Part shown: positions 55,137 through 64,000 of the stretch, one piece after another | Layout: each line of letters begins with the position of its first letter | How positions within the stretch are numbered: position 1 is the first letter of the stretch | NCBI RefSeq assembly: GCF_002752635.1 | Contig: NZ_AYTW01000012.1 | Location: forward strand, 57,226-121,225 | Reading direction: 5' to 3' | DNA length: 64,000 bases | Source: Mesotoga sp. Brook.08.105.5.1 | GTDB taxonomy: Bacteria > Thermotogota > Thermotogae > Petrotogales > Kosmotogaceae | The notes under the pieces: model-generated | Seen by the model: only the letters and a program-made list of their open reading frames with translations | What the model was told of the DNA's origin: nothing | Databases searched by the model: none | Position numbers and translations under genes: made by a program

Positions 55137-56843
55137 TTACCAACTCTGAATACCAAGAAGTGCTAGTCTATTTCCAGAACCTTGTGACGGATCACCTGTA
55201 CCGCCTGACCCTCCAGTAGCAACTAGCACAAGAGATCTAAGAAGGTCAACAATATCCGGGGGCTTGTTTTTGTTATTTTCCTGATTGAAGAGAGTGCTAC
55301 CGTTTTCATCAAAACTGCGCGAAGTAAGTGAACCCAATAGAAACATCTGGGAATACTGTCCACCGCTTACAACATTGCTTATGGTATCTAAGTCAAGGAA
55401 ATCAACATTTCCTCCCACTGAATTAGATTCATTTGCAAAGGCATAGAAGTCTCCTGTTAATACTCTGTCTCCTGTCGTCGATTCTCTGTCGTACTTAAGA
55501 ATCAAATCTCCTCCATCCGCAGCCAATCTCAGGTAGTCGTTATTAGGTGTCTTAAGAATATCTTGTATTGTAGTAATAGAAGTGGCCTTAGTCTGGTTTG
55601 CAACAGGAGAGTTTCCACCGTTATTCACTTTGCTCTTAAGATCGCTGTATACAAGATTGGTACCAATAGTAATGTCGCCGTTTCCCACCCTGATGTCATA
55701 CTTTCCATTCACTTCGCTTATCATGTGCGGATTATTCTCTTTTTCATGTAGAATTGTGAAATCCCCGTCTTCAATCCATATATGGATCGTATTCTCCTGA
55801 ACAACGGCCGAAGGAACAGTGAATTCTTTATCTCCCAGCTCAATTCTTAATCCAGACGAAGAGAATGTACCATAGAACTGCGGGCTAGACTGATTAGATT
55901 TGATAATCACTACAGTTTCCTCACCGACATGAGAAACCTCTGCAACCACGTTTGAATAATCATCACTGTCAAGAACATACGTGAAGGGTTGCTCTGTGGG
56001 GAAACTATCAAGATATTCGCTATACCAGTTTTCATAGAGCGTGTATGGATCTTCATTTACGGCAGTATACCATCCAGGGAATCCTGCTAAGTACGTCTCT
56101 AAGTCAGTACCTACTAGAGGGGATATGCTTAGTTGACCAGCACTCACTCCTCCGGCAACGATCTCCCCAGGAGTTGCTGACTGCGTGATGTCAAGTGAAA
56201 GTAACCCTGCGATCAGAGCATTACCATATATTAAGTCTCCAACTATCTTGTTTCCGTTTGGATTTCTCATTACCTGAAGAGCACGCTCAAGCGAGACTGT
56301 TCTTAATGCAGGCAACCCACCTTCAGCGATCCCTATCGTTTCCATTAGCCCCAATGAATATCTCCTAACCCCTTGCTTCTCAGCATAGGCAATAGTCGCA
56401 AATCTATCCCCAAGTGGGTAAACATATGCCCCAAGCGAGTAATCGCCGCTTCCCAACCCCTCATCGGAAGCATGACTATTAACATAACTCATAAGATCAT
56501 AGCACGGCGTACTTGCAGTCAGATCTCCAACAAACTCAGACCAGTAAAGACTATCTATGCCAGATCTTGAGTCAAGCATCGACTTGAATTCGGATAATCC
56601 TGACCAAGTGGATTTACTGATGCTGCTCGCTGTGGGGTCATATAAGAAATAGAAAGAAGCCACTTCGACAGCGTTGTTGGCAATACTCTGCGTTTTGCTA
56701 ATTGACCTTTGAGAGTTCAGGACTCCGGAAGTTCTAGAAAGTTGGAGACCAGTTGCAAGAAGAACAATTGTCCCAAAGGCAATAAGCATTAGAGTCGCAG
56801 CTAGTGCGAACCCTTTCTTTCTAACCAACTGGGATGATGACAT
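55137..56843 (-). CDS. Large type IV pilus-associated protein (PilX / DUF4900-like)
   Basis: 568 residues. Prepilin-like N-terminus RKKGFALAATLMLIAFGTIVLLATGLQ, with the basic stretch and glycine before a hydrophobic helix but no Glu at position 5, as in PilX-type minor pilins. The large C-terminal part has repeated beta-type segments (GNKIVGDLIYGNALIAG, GTNLVYSDL) typical of adhesive or DUF4900 proteins. Start at ATG 56843 has GGAGG nine bases upstream and overlaps the end of the pilin gene by 23 bp. Confidence 0.78.
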   Translation of the reverse strand: MSSSQLVRKKGFALAATLMLIAFGTIVLLATGLQLSRTSGVLNSQRSISKTQSIANNAVEVASFYFLYDPTASSISKSTWSGLSEFKSMLDSRSGIDSLYWSEFVGDLTASTPCYDLMSYVNSHASDEGLGSGDYSLGAYVYPLGDRFATIAYAEKQGVRRYSLGLMETIGIAEGGLPALRTVSLERALQVMRNPNGNKIVGDLIYGNALIAGLLSLDITQSATPGEIVAGGVSAGQLSISPLVGTDLETYLAGFPGWYTAVNEDPYTLYENWYSEYLDSFPTEQPFTYVLDSDDYSNVVAEVSHVGEETVVIIKSNQSSPQFYGTFSSSGLRIELGDKEFTVPSAVVQENTIHIWIEDGDFTILHEKENNPHMISEVNGKYDIRVGNGDITIGTNLVYSDLKSKVNNGGNSPVANQTKATSITTIQDILKTPNNDYLRLAADGGDLILKYDRESTTGDRVLTGDFYAFANESNSVGGNVDFLDLDTISNVVSGGQYSQMFLLGSLTSRSFDENGSTLFNQENNKNKPPDIVDLLRSLVLVATGGSGGTGDPSQGSGNRLALLGIQSW

Positions 56844-57237
56844 AAACCCTCTCCTCCTTACCATTGCGAATATCCCTAATAATTATCTCAAACGAGTACA
56901 GATACACAGATAATCCAGAGACCAACTCACTGAAGTCGCTTTCATCCGAGACTTCAAGGTGACCAAAACCTGCCTTCCTCAATAAACCATCCTCTCCGTT
57001 AAGGGAACTGATTATATAGGTAAGCTGAGCTGAAAGTGAGTTCCTAGATGCTCTTAGGAGCGAGTTCTGCCTAAAGTAATAGCGAACGAAACTTGAAGCT
57101 GATTCAAGCACAGACACATCAGTGATTTTTGATGACATTGAATTGTACTTAACGATCAAAAAAACACCACCCCCGACAAAAAGGGCAAGCAGCGCAATAG
57201 CAATAGTAACTTCGATTACTGTAAATCCCTTCCTAAT
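56821..57237 (-). CDS. Minor type IV pilin with probable ATT start
   Basis: About 138 residues. The frame is longer than a standard ATG/GTG/TTG search gives. Upstream of the first usual start it encodes RKGFTVIEVTIAIALLALFVGGG, a textbook prepilin leader (cleavage G|F, Glu at +5). The only codon able to start it is ATT at 57237-57235: an in-frame TGA lies just above. GGTGA is six bases upstream and the ATT overlaps the TAG stop of the previous gene (ATTAG). It is thus a translationally coupled minor pilin of pseudopilus type. Confidence 0.75.
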   Translation of the reverse strand: MRKGFTVIEVTIAIALLALFVGGGVFLIVKYNSMSSKITDVSVLESASSFVRYYFRQNSLLRASRNSLSAQLTYIISSLNGEDGLLRKAGFGHLEVSDESDFSELVSGLSVYLYSFEIIIRDIRNGKEERVYVIIPVG

Positions 57238-57808
57238 AGAACCTCACCGACCCTTTCGTCCTTCTAATCAGAATTGGTCTAGTAGCCGCTGTGGAATCAT
57301 AATATGAGAATGTCGCATCATATGACAGGTACGAAGTATTCGGTATTAAATCGAACTTGAAAGCACTGACATTCTCTACTAATGTAGAGCGTTTGATGCT
57401 GAGATCCTTACCATAAAACTCGTGAACTATTCTCGCATTCTCTGGTTCATAGAAAATCGTTGAAGTAGCGTACCTTACTCCACTACTATCGCTTGAAGGA
57501 ATATTGTTTATCAGAGTCAACGATGCATCTGAAAATTGCGGATCACTAATGCCATAAAGAAATGTGAATTCTCTAGACACGAGATAATTCATAGAAGTAT
57601 GTAGCTTCGTTATCTCCTCGTCGAGGGTCATAGAAGCTTTGGTAGCCTTGGTTATCTTCAGCGATTGCGTAGTGACAAGAGTGACAATTAGCAAAACAAT
57701 TGTCGAAACAGCCAAAGCTACCATCAACTCTGTAACTGTCATTCCTTTGCTCCTAGATTCAGCAAATCTTCTCAAGCGTAACCTCCGTATCCGCTTCATC
57801 ACCGTCAT
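57233..57808 (-). CDS. Minor type IV pilin / prepilin (PilW-like)
   Basis: 191 residues. Basic leader ending in SRSKG|MTVTELMVALAVSTIVLLIVTLVTTQSL, with Glu at +5 after cleavage at G|M. The C-terminal part is beta-rich. First gene of the minus-strand operon of three; together they probably form the tip complex of a type IV pilus or a pseudopilus. Start ATG 57808 or 57799. Confidence 0.8.
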   Translation of the reverse strand: MTVMKRIRRLRLRRFAESRSKGMTVTELMVALAVSTIVLLIVTLVTTQSLKITKATKASMTLDEEITKLHTSMNYLVSREFTFLYGISDPQFSDASLTLINNIPSSDSSGVRYATSTIFYEPENARIVHEFYGKDLSIKRSTLVENVSAFKFDLIPNTSYLSYDATFSYYDSTAATRPILIRRTKGSVRFY

Positions 57809-58085
57809 TCCAGAATGAGGCTTTCACTAGATCCCGATTTGATTAACTGCTACTAAAAAGAAAATGACATAGGCACTGACGGGAGTCCTTTTTTTGGTAA
57901 GTCCAAACAGCTTATAGAATCCTAAGTATGGCAAATCACAAAAATATCACGATATCTTCAGTTCAATGTTCTCTTAACCCAAATGATTTTATCACATTAT
58001 CTTGAACAGTAGCTCTCGAAACAAACACCCATGCCAGATCGACCACGTTCTTGAGTGTTTGCTGCAGAATATAAGTACCGGTAAT
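57809..58085. other. Gap upstream of the pilin operon
   Basis: Contains no gene. AT-rich with likely promoter elements for the pilin operon, none of which I can fix. It ends at the left tip of the IS21 element. Confidence 0.4.
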
Positions 58086-58099
58086 TGCAGAGAGTGAAT

Positions 58100-59771
58100 G
58101 GCTCTTCCTCAGATTATATGAACTAACTCATGATCACCTTCACTCGCAATAGTTCAAATGAACATCTCCCGTACATTATCCGCTTAATCACCTTAAGCTT
58201 GTTTATGACGCCTTCTATGACTCCATTGCTAAACTCAGTCCTGATCGCATTCTTAACTGCCTCAATGTCTCTTTCTATTCCCCTGGCGAAGGTTGTTAGC
58301 TCACGGATATTGAACTTTTTTACTTTTTCCAACCAGTTTTCAAGCCTTGAATCATCTTTGACTCTAAATATGTCTCTGAAGTCGTTAACTGCCGAGCAGA
58401 GGTTTTGAAGGTTCTTGTTTGTCTTGAGATACTCTTCTATCTTCTCTTGATCTTCCACTTTGAACCTTGAGATATCGTTGTGTAGAAATGAGATCAACAG
58501 TCCTCTTCTAAGAATCTTTTCGGGAGAAGTCTTTCTGTGCCTTCTTCCCAAACCTTCGTTGTGTTCAGCCAAGAATGCGTTCAAATTCCTGTATGAACCT
58601 TTATAACCTTCTTTAGCGATTACTCTGAATATGCTGGCTATTGTCTTTCTTTCATGATTAAGAGTGATTATAGTCTCTTTGTATGGGTCGAGTATGCTTC
58701 TTCTTTCTCTTGAGGCGCTCAGCATCCTTCCCTGATGCTTAACGTATTTTGTTGCTGTCCGGCAATCTATCTTTAGTTCTCTGGAAATGGCACTTACTGA
58801 GTATCCCTTCAGGTACATTTCTTTGACAGTCCCAACAAGCTCATTCTTCGCTTCTTCTGTTTCTCTACGTTTGATTTCGGCCTTGGTAAGTTTTCTCACT
58901 GTTTGATTTTCGCCAACTACTTCTTTCAGCTTTATTCTGGGAGGTATTGTGCGTCTAATATACTCCCTTGCTCCATCGATAAGGTTCTTAACCAGATGAA
59001 AACGATCACTTACCTGTAGTGCCCCGGGCAAAGCTTCTGCTACAGCCTTCGCATATCCTATTGACCCATCTCTTGATACCACTTCTATTTCGGGATATCC
59101 TCTCAACCACTCTGTAACTTCGCCAGTATCCCTTGATGGAATCATATCTACAACCTTTGAGGTCTCATAGTCTACCATTAATGTGCCATATGTGTGGCCC
59201 TTCCTGGTTGCGAAATCATCTATGCAGACTGTTTTGAGAAGCGTTCTATTTATAACCTGTTTTTTTTAACATCCTCAGAATCGTGTCGTCGGATATTTCG
59301 GTAAGTCCATTACTGACTATTCCCTCAGCTTTCAGGGCACTCATGCTTGCTGCCAACTCGATTATTCTTTCATTCAATCTCTTTGTTCTTCTCCCGTAAT
59401 CGTCAACAAAACTGAGTCTCTCTGCGAATTTCGATTTCTCACACTCTGTATTCTTGCAGAAGAATACCCTCCTTTGAAGTACTATTGTCAACTGTCTACT
59501 CTGAACAGGTAGATCGGAAAATGCTTTCAGATAAATCGTGTGAACACTCTTTGACTTCGCACCACAATAGGGGCACACTGCTTCTTCTCGTCCCATCTTT
59601 GCATGTAGTTCTATCCTGTCTTCATACACTCGAGACTCAATCAACACAAGATCCCGGTCCAGTGACCTAAGTAATTCTTCCAATTCCCTCATCCGCTTTC
59701 GATAATAAAATAAGTGACTTACTCAATTCTACGCATTCTTTCACTCTTTTCCTACTTATTGAGGAAGAGCC
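58100..59771 (-). mobile_element. ISL3-family element with 8-bp target duplication
   Basis: Inverted repeats GGCTCTTCCTCA (58100-58111) and TGAGGAAGAGCC (59760-59771) bound a 1672-bp element. GAGTGAAT occurs on both sides (58092-58099 and 59772-59779), the 8-bp duplication typical of ISL3. The target is the terminal repeat of the IS21 element. Confidence 0.95.
58123..59692 (-). pseudogene. ISL3 transposase, one frameshift at an A8 run
   Basis: The 5' frame (59692-59246) has the zinc-ribbon of zf-ISL3 (CPYCGAKSK, CKNTECEKSKF) and a helix-turn-helix. The 3' frame (to 58123) has the DDE_Tnp_ISL3 core (VVSRDGSIGYAKA, QVSDRFHLVKNL). Between them, at GTTAAAAAAAAC (59260-59270), skipping one A joins the frames and restores CIDDFATRKGHTYGTLMVDYE, a conserved segment. 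Either a decayed gene or one expressed by slippage on the A run. Confidence 0.85.
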
Positions 59772-59897
59772 GAGTGAATCCCTGAAATTGCAGAGGAGAA
59801 TTCCCTGTTAATGCAAGAGCCATTGCAACTTCCCCCGGAATTACCTACCCTTGTAGTTAGGACACTATGAGGGGAGGAACAAAGGAGGATGGTTGCA

Positions 59898-61409
59898 ATG
59901 GCTAAGATCAATTCTATCAGAAGCAAATATTTTAATGAAGGAAAGCGAATTGTGGAGATTGCAAGAGAAACAGAGACGGATGTGAAGACAGTGAAGAAGT
60001 ACATTCTGAAGGATGATTTCAATACACAGCCACCACAGGCAAAGAAAGCAGTTAAGTCGAAGCTCGATCCTTTCAAAGAAGAGATTGATTGTTGGCTTGA
60101 GCAAGACAAACTTGAAAGAAGGAAACAGCGACATACGGCTTTAAGAGTATTCAAAAGGCTTCAGGAAAAACATGGTGATTCCTTTGACTGCTCATATCGT
60201 CTTGTGGCAACATACATGGCACAGAAGAGAAAAGAACTTTATGGACAGAACAAGGAGTTTTACTTCGCTTTGGAACACAAACCCGGTGAAGCACAGGTAG
60301 ACTTTGGTGAAGCTGACTTTATAGAAAACGGTGTTCGCTGTCACGGATATACTCTAAATGTCTCCTTTCCCTACAGCAACGGGGGATATCTTCAACTTTT
60401 CAAGGGAGAAAACCAGCAATGCCTAATGGAAGGGCTCATGAATGTCTTCAATCACATAGGGGGTGTTCCCAACCGAATATGGTTTGACAACGCCTCATCC
60501 ATGGTCAGCAAGATATTGAAGGGAGGAGACCGGGTCCTTTCAGAACACTTTCTCAGATTCAAGAATCACTATGGATTCGAAGCAGTCTTTTGTAATCCTC
60601 AGAGCGGGAATGAGAAAGGCAGCGTCGAAAGTAAAGTGGGATACCATAGGAGAAACCTGCTAGTTCCTGTTCCAGAGATAAGTGACCTTATGGCCTTCAA
60701 CAAAGAGCTCCTGGTTCGATGTGATCATGATATGGAAAGACCGCACTATTCGAAGCCTGGCATGATAAGAGAGCGATTTGAAGAAGACAGGACAAAGCTT
60801 CTAACTCTTGCGCAAAGTAAGTACGATGAGTCGATCCTCTTGGCCGTTCGCACAGATGCTCACGCGAAGTTCACTCTTGAGAAAGGAAGGCATACCTATT
60901 CAAGCGCTCCAAAATATGCAAAGACCGAGATATGGGCAAGACTGACCGCTCATGAAGTTATCGTAATGGACAGGGACTACAAAGAGATAATCACTCATCC
61001 CAGACAGTATGGACAGATGAAGAGAGAATCCATGAACTGGATACCTTATCTCATCCAGTTGTCCAGGAGACCGGCAGCATTGAAATACACGGGTATATAC
61101 GAACTGTTTCCTTCTCCACTACAAGAGTTTCTTGACCAGAGTGATCGTTCAAGCAAGAAAGAGACTCTCAAGATCCTTGCAGAGCTGAGCGAAGATACAG
61201 GCTTTTCGAGTGCAGTAGAAGCCTTCCTTGTAGCTCTAGAGAGAGGGACAAAAGACAGCGATAGTGTTCTCGCTATATTCCGGCGGCTCAACACGGAAAG
61301 CTTCGAGTTCAGTCCTGTTTTACTCCCGAGTGACATACCAGAACTCCCGCCTCTTAAGAACAAAGCACTTGACTACGATCTATTCCTGGGAAGGAGTGGC
61401 CAATCATGA
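59898..61409 (+). CDS. istA: IS21-family transposase IstA
   Basis: 503 residues. N-terminal HTH (YFNEGKRIVEIARETETDVKTVKKY), integrase core with DFGEADF, WFDNASSMV and a Glu after NPQSGNEKGSVESKVG, then a C-terminal beta domain. It looks intact. ATG 59898 has AAAGGAGG nine bases upstream; the ATG at 59889 lies in that site. Its stop overlaps istB (ATGA). Confidence 0.93.
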   Translation: MAKINSIRSKYFNEGKRIVEIARETETDVKTVKKYILKDDFNTQPPQAKKAVKSKLDPFKEEIDCWLEQDKLERRKQRHTALRVFKRLQEKHGDSFDCSYRLVATYMAQKRKELYGQNKEFYFALEHKPGEAQVDFGEADFIENGVRCHGYTLNVSFPYSNGGYLQLFKGENQQCLMEGLMNVFNHIGGVPNRIWFDNASSMVSKILKGGDRVLSEHFLRFKNHYGFEAVFCNPQSGNEKGSVESKVGYHRRNLLVPVPEISDLMAFNKELLVRCDHDMERPHYSKPGMIRERFEEDRTKLLTLAQSKYDESILLAVRTDAHAKFTLEKGRHTYSSAPKYAKTEIWARLTAHEVIVMDRDYKEIITHPRQYGQMKRESMNWIPYLIQLSRRPAALKYTGIYELFPSPLQEFLDQSDRSSKKETLKILAELSEDTGFSSAVEAFLVALERGTKDSDSVLAIFRRLNTESFEFSPVLLPSDIPELPPLKNKALDYDLFLGRSGQS

Positions 61410-62131
61410 AAGAGCAGATTGCGTACTGCTGCAAGAAGCTACGCCTTGGAAGGAAGATAGTGGATGTATTTGAAGAGGTAGAAGCGGACAACAACCAGGA
61501 ATACCTTATGAAGATACTACGGATTGCTCTGGATAACCGTGAGACCTCAAGGAAGAACCGCCTGGTAAAACAGGCGGGCTTCTATGCACTGAAGACATTC
61601 GAAGACTTCTCGTTCGAAGAGATACGACTACCTCAAGATTTAAGTCCAGAAGAACTGAAGAAAGCATCTTTCGTAGACGAGAAGAAGAATTTGATTCTGT
61701 ATGGAAATGTTGGTACTGGAAAAACTCACCTTGCTCAGGCAATCGGTTTAGAAGCGTGCAAACAGAACAAGGTGGTTCGTTTCTTCAGAACGGCTGCGCT
61801 GGTAAATCGCCTTTCAGAAGCACAGAAGAAGTCAGAACTAAACGCCTTCATGAAAACGCTAATGAAGGCCGATCTTATTATCTGTGATGAGTGGGGCTAT
61901 GTGCCTCTTGATCGTGATGGATCGAAGTTGTTGTTTCAAGTTGTCTCAGAATGCTATGAACAAAGGAGTGTGATAATCACAACGAATCTGGAGTTCAGTA
62001 AGTGGGTCCATATCTTCTACGATGAACAGATGACCGCGGCAATGATTGATCGTCTTGTTCACCACAGTCATTTGTTGTTGTTCGAAGGTCAGAGTTTTAG
62101 AATTAGAAATTCTCTAATGAAAACTCATTAA
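61406..62131 (+). CDS. istB: IS21-family helper ATPase IstB
   Basis: 241 residues, AAA+ ATPase related to DnaC. Walker A is YGNVGTGKTHLAQA, Walker B LIICDEWGYV, sensor 1 IITTNLEFSKW, and a C-terminal RLVHHSHLLLFEG. It activates IstA and selects targets. Overlaps istA by 4 bp. Confidence 0.95.
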   Translation: MKEQIAYCCKKLRLGRKIVDVFEEVEADNNQEYLMKILRIALDNRETSRKNRLVKQAGFYALKTFEDFSFEEIRLPQDLSPEELKKASFVDEKKNLILYGNVGTGKTHLAQAIGLEACKQNKVVRFFRTAALVNRLSEAQKKSELNAFMKTLMKADLIICDEWGYVPLDRDGSKLLFQVVSECYEQRSVIITTNLEFSKWVHIFYDEQMTAAMIDRLVHHSHLLLFEGQSFRIRNSLMKTH

Positions 62132-62193
62132 CTAAATTTCCCGGGTGGAAAGTTCTTTGGAATTCTTGCAAATACAGGGAATTCACTCTTGCA

Positions 62194-62834
62194 AAAAACA
62201 GTTCTTGAGCAAAACTGGACATCGGATTTCACAGGTCAAGAAGCTATACTCCTGTAAGGTTAATGCAAGAACATGTCACTAATCCACGCAACGGAACTCT
62301 TTTTCTTGAAGATCAGTATTCTTTGTCGAGCTCTAAAGGGAGGGATTTGCTCTCAGCTTATTTTCCCTGATGAACTATGTGGATGACTCGCGATGAAATT
62401 GATTTCTCAATAGGGAGAGAATGAAAGTTAGTTGGTTCCTCGAATTACAATACGATTCTTCTCGTCTTATTTCAGTGCGGTCTTTGAGCAATACTTGCAG
62501 ATCCACAGAATTGGCTCTGTGATTAACTTTTGTATCAGTATAGTTTCCCATGTAACAGCTCTGATTTTCCCTTGCATTTTGCATCTTGTATGGGGTATCA
62601 TTATATATTCCATTTCTATGCGAGGGAGCTGACAGTCGAATCGATTAGACGGTTTCTGAGGATAAGATATTTGTAAGAACCTCCTAAGAACTGAGTTGAG
62701 AACGCCCGAAAGACCTCCTTATTTCTAATCAGTTCCCTCGTGTTTCCTTGTTTCCCTCTCAGGTTTTCTTCAATTATGACTTCACTAAGACTCTAGACTT
62801 GAGAACCACTTCTATAGCTTTGCTCTTATAACTG
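62194..62834. other. Gap between IS21 element and group II intron
   Basis: About 640 bases without a supported gene. GTTAATGCAAGA near 62261 resembles the inner terminal repeat of the IS21 element (GTTAATGCAAGA near 59817). The rest shows nothing recognised; it should contain the 3' exon of the intron. Confidence 0.4.
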
Positions 62835-62873
62835 GTGAGTAGCCCAGGGGGATTTCACCCCCAGGCTCTCTCA

Positions 62874-62907
62874 GAACCGGACTTGAATCTCTCGATTCAT
62901 CCGGCTC
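62874..62907 (-). ncRNA. Group II intron domain V
   Basis: The 34-base hairpin reads GAGCCGGATGA...GAGA...TCAAGTCCGGTTC, with the GAGA tetraloop and AGC-like catalytic triad position (here GCC next to the base), the two-base bulge (AG of CAAGTCC) and closing GTTC. This is the canonical active site of the ribozyme. Confidence 0.93.
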
Positions 62908-62910
62908 CCA

Positions 62911-64000
62911 TTATCCAGCCGAATAGAATATCCCCATTGTCCAGTGTACAAATAGGCGAGGCTCCCTGCGAGCAAGAGCTTCTAGCCATTTACCCGCTTT
63001 TGTACGACCTCTCCTTTTCTTGTACTTGTTTCTTACCCATTGAACTAAGGCTTTGTTTAGCCGACTCAGTACTGTATACATTTCAAATCTGCGAAAGTGT
63101 CCATAGTAGTTTATCCAACCTCTTATTACCAGGTTGATCCTTTCTGAGAGTTCTTCAATACTCAGGTATGACTTGGTTTGAAGTCTCATTCTCCGGATCT
63201 TCTGCCTCATCGCTTTCTTTGCCTGTTCACTCACTGCAGGGGTGAAGCTGTAGAAGATTCGCCCATTTCTGTCTTTGCAGCTGCGGACTCTGAAGGTGTA
63301 TCCTAGAAAGTCAAAGCTTGTATTTGGATACTCGTCCTTCCTCTTATCGTCTTTGCAGTAGACAATACGGGTCTTCTCTGGATGAAGCTCCAGTTTGCAT
63401 TCTTCCATTCTTGTCTTAAGACTTTCAAGAAGAAGCCGGGCTTCCTCCAGAGTTCTACAGTGTATCACTCCATCATCTGCGTATCTGGCAAAGGGCTTAT
63501 CCGGATGAGTTCTCTCCATCCATTTGTCGAAGGCGTAATGCATGAAGAGGTTAGCCAGTACAGGACTTATTACCCCTCCCTGTGGCGTTCCCTTGCTTCT
63601 CTCTTCGACTCTTCCATCAGGTTTCTGAAAGGGTGCTTTCAGCCATCTTTCTATGTAGAGTTTTAGCCATGGAATCTTCACATGTTTCTTGACTGCCCTC
63701 ATTAGTAGTTCATGGTCTATGTTGTCGAACAGTCCTTTAATGTCGAATTCCAGTACCCAGTCATACTGCCAGCATCTCTGCCTCGTTACTTCAAGGGCAT
63801 CTATCGCTGACTTTCCCTCCCTGTATCCGTAGGAGTCCTTATGGAAGTGTGGATCTACCAGGGGATTGAGATAGATTTTGGCTACCATCTGAGCTACTCT
63901 GTCCCCAACTGTGGGGATTCCCAGTACTCTCTTCCCTCCACTCTTCTTTTCTATCTCTATCGCTTTGACTGGAGGTGGAAAGTAACTGCCAGAGGACATT
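62911..64000 (-). CDS. ltrA: Group II intron reverse transcriptase/maturase (5' end off the window)
   Basis: 363 residues visible; the frame continues beyond 64000. Motifs: PPVKAIEIEKKSGGKRVLGIPTVGDRV (RT-1), FDIKGLFDNIDHELL (RT-3), KGTPQGGVISPVLANL (RT-4), ARYADDGV (catalytic YADD), LGYTF, and domain X (maturase) INLVIRGWINYYGHF. It ends about 20 residues after that with no HNH endonuclease. It splices the intron RNA and copies it into DNA. Confidence 0.94.
   Translation of the reverse strand, partial: MSSGSYFPPPVKAIEIEKKSGGKRVLGIPTVGDRVAQMVAKIYLNPLVDPHFHKDSYGYREGKSAIDALEVTRQRCWQYDWVLEFDIKGLFDNIDHELLMRAVKKHVKIPWLKLYIERWLKAPFQKPDGRVEERSKGTPQGGVISPVLANLFMHYAFDKWMERTHPDKPFARYADDGVIHCRTLEEARLLLESLKTRMEECKLELHPEKTRIVYCKDDKRKDEYPNTSFDFLGYTFRVRSCKDRNGRIFYSFTPAVSEQAKKAMRQKIRRMRLQTKSYLSIEELSERINLVIRGWINYYGHFRRFEMYTVLSRLNKALVQWVRNKYKKRRGRTKAGKWLEALARREPRLFVHWTMGIFYSAG

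Larger units (their letters stand above)
58086..62193 (+). mobile_element. IS21-family element, interrupted by an ISL3 insertion
   Basis: Left tip TGCAGAGAGTGAAT/CCCTG (split by ISL3 between 58099 and 59772) matches right tip, read inverted from 62193, TGCAAGAGTGAATTCCCTG. Further copies of this subterminal repeat follow on the left (TTGCAGAGGAGAATTCCCTG from 59788, then ATGCAAGAG), and on the right TTTGCAAGAATTCC, the multiple terminal repeats typical of IS21. Without ISL3 it is about 2.43 kb, with istA and istB. No target duplication was seen. Confidence 0.85.
62835..64000 (-). mobile_element. Group II intron, 3' part (continues past the right edge)
   Basis: The maturase gene is followed by domains V and VI on the minus strand. 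Domain VI is a GGGGGT...ATCCCCC hairpin (about 62842-62870), and the intron should end near 62835 at CTACTCAC. The 5' half of the ribozyme lies beyond the window. Confidence 0.88.

Noticed and set aside
62375..62632. Two small frames between IS21 and the intron
   Set aside because: They overlap on opposite strands, have no ribosome-binding site and no recognisable domain.

Overview
The window reads as chromosome from a mesophilic or moderately thermophilic member of the Thermotogota, most like Mesotoga or Kosmotoga. This is an inference from moderate GC, the style of the proteins, the heavy load of insertion sequences and interspersed repeats, and strong GGAGGTG ribosome-binding sites with many TTG/GTG starts. 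No rRNA, tRNA or CRISPR array was seen.

Layout. 1-24 kb is mostly housekeeping: the end of lnt, a CoA-binding protein, a repeat-filled gap, then on the minus strand an inositol-monophosphatase-like gene, pheT-pheS and a Fur-family regulator. An ECF sigma / anti-sigma / secreted-protein operon follows. After an M18 aminopeptidase and nth comes a thiamine uptake operon (thiB-thiP) behind a TPP riboswitch. A dense plus-strand run then carries cinA, mfd, mnmE, a membrane protein, a Cys/Met-metabolism PLP enzyme, a zinc dehydrogenase and a HAD phosphatase. 24-30 kb is accessory: an IS3-type element, a long repeat module, a broken lemA, a lipoprotein and patatin pair, and a frameshifted AEC permease. 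30-35 kb is a complete ABC importer of unknown substrate (DUF3798-like binding protein, double ATPase, two permeases, one small membrane-anchored protein). 35-39.5 kb has an SDR, xseA-xseB and a GNAT. 39.5-41.2 kb is a second, expanded copy of the repeat module ending in about eight tandem units of about 90 bp.

41-54.8 kb holds a SagB-like nitroreductase with a small winged-helix-like protein, an OmpR-type two-component system next to a large secreted esterase, a DUF89 protein, an Orn/Lys/Arg decarboxylase, a PiT phosphate transporter, a nitroreductase and a flavodoxin. 55-57.8 kb is a three-gene minor-pilin operon whose middle gene appears to start at ATT. 58-62.2 kb is a nested transposon: an ISL3 element with an intact 8-bp target duplication sits inside the left terminal repeat of an IS21 element. 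The window ends in the 3' part of a group II intron with its reverse transcriptase, domain V and domain VI.

The main points of interest are the interspersed and tandem repeat family, the nested IS, the thiamine riboswitch with a visible anti-Shine-Dalgarno switch, three probable non-canonical start codons (CTG, CTG, ATT), and the DUF3798-type importer with no assigned substrate.
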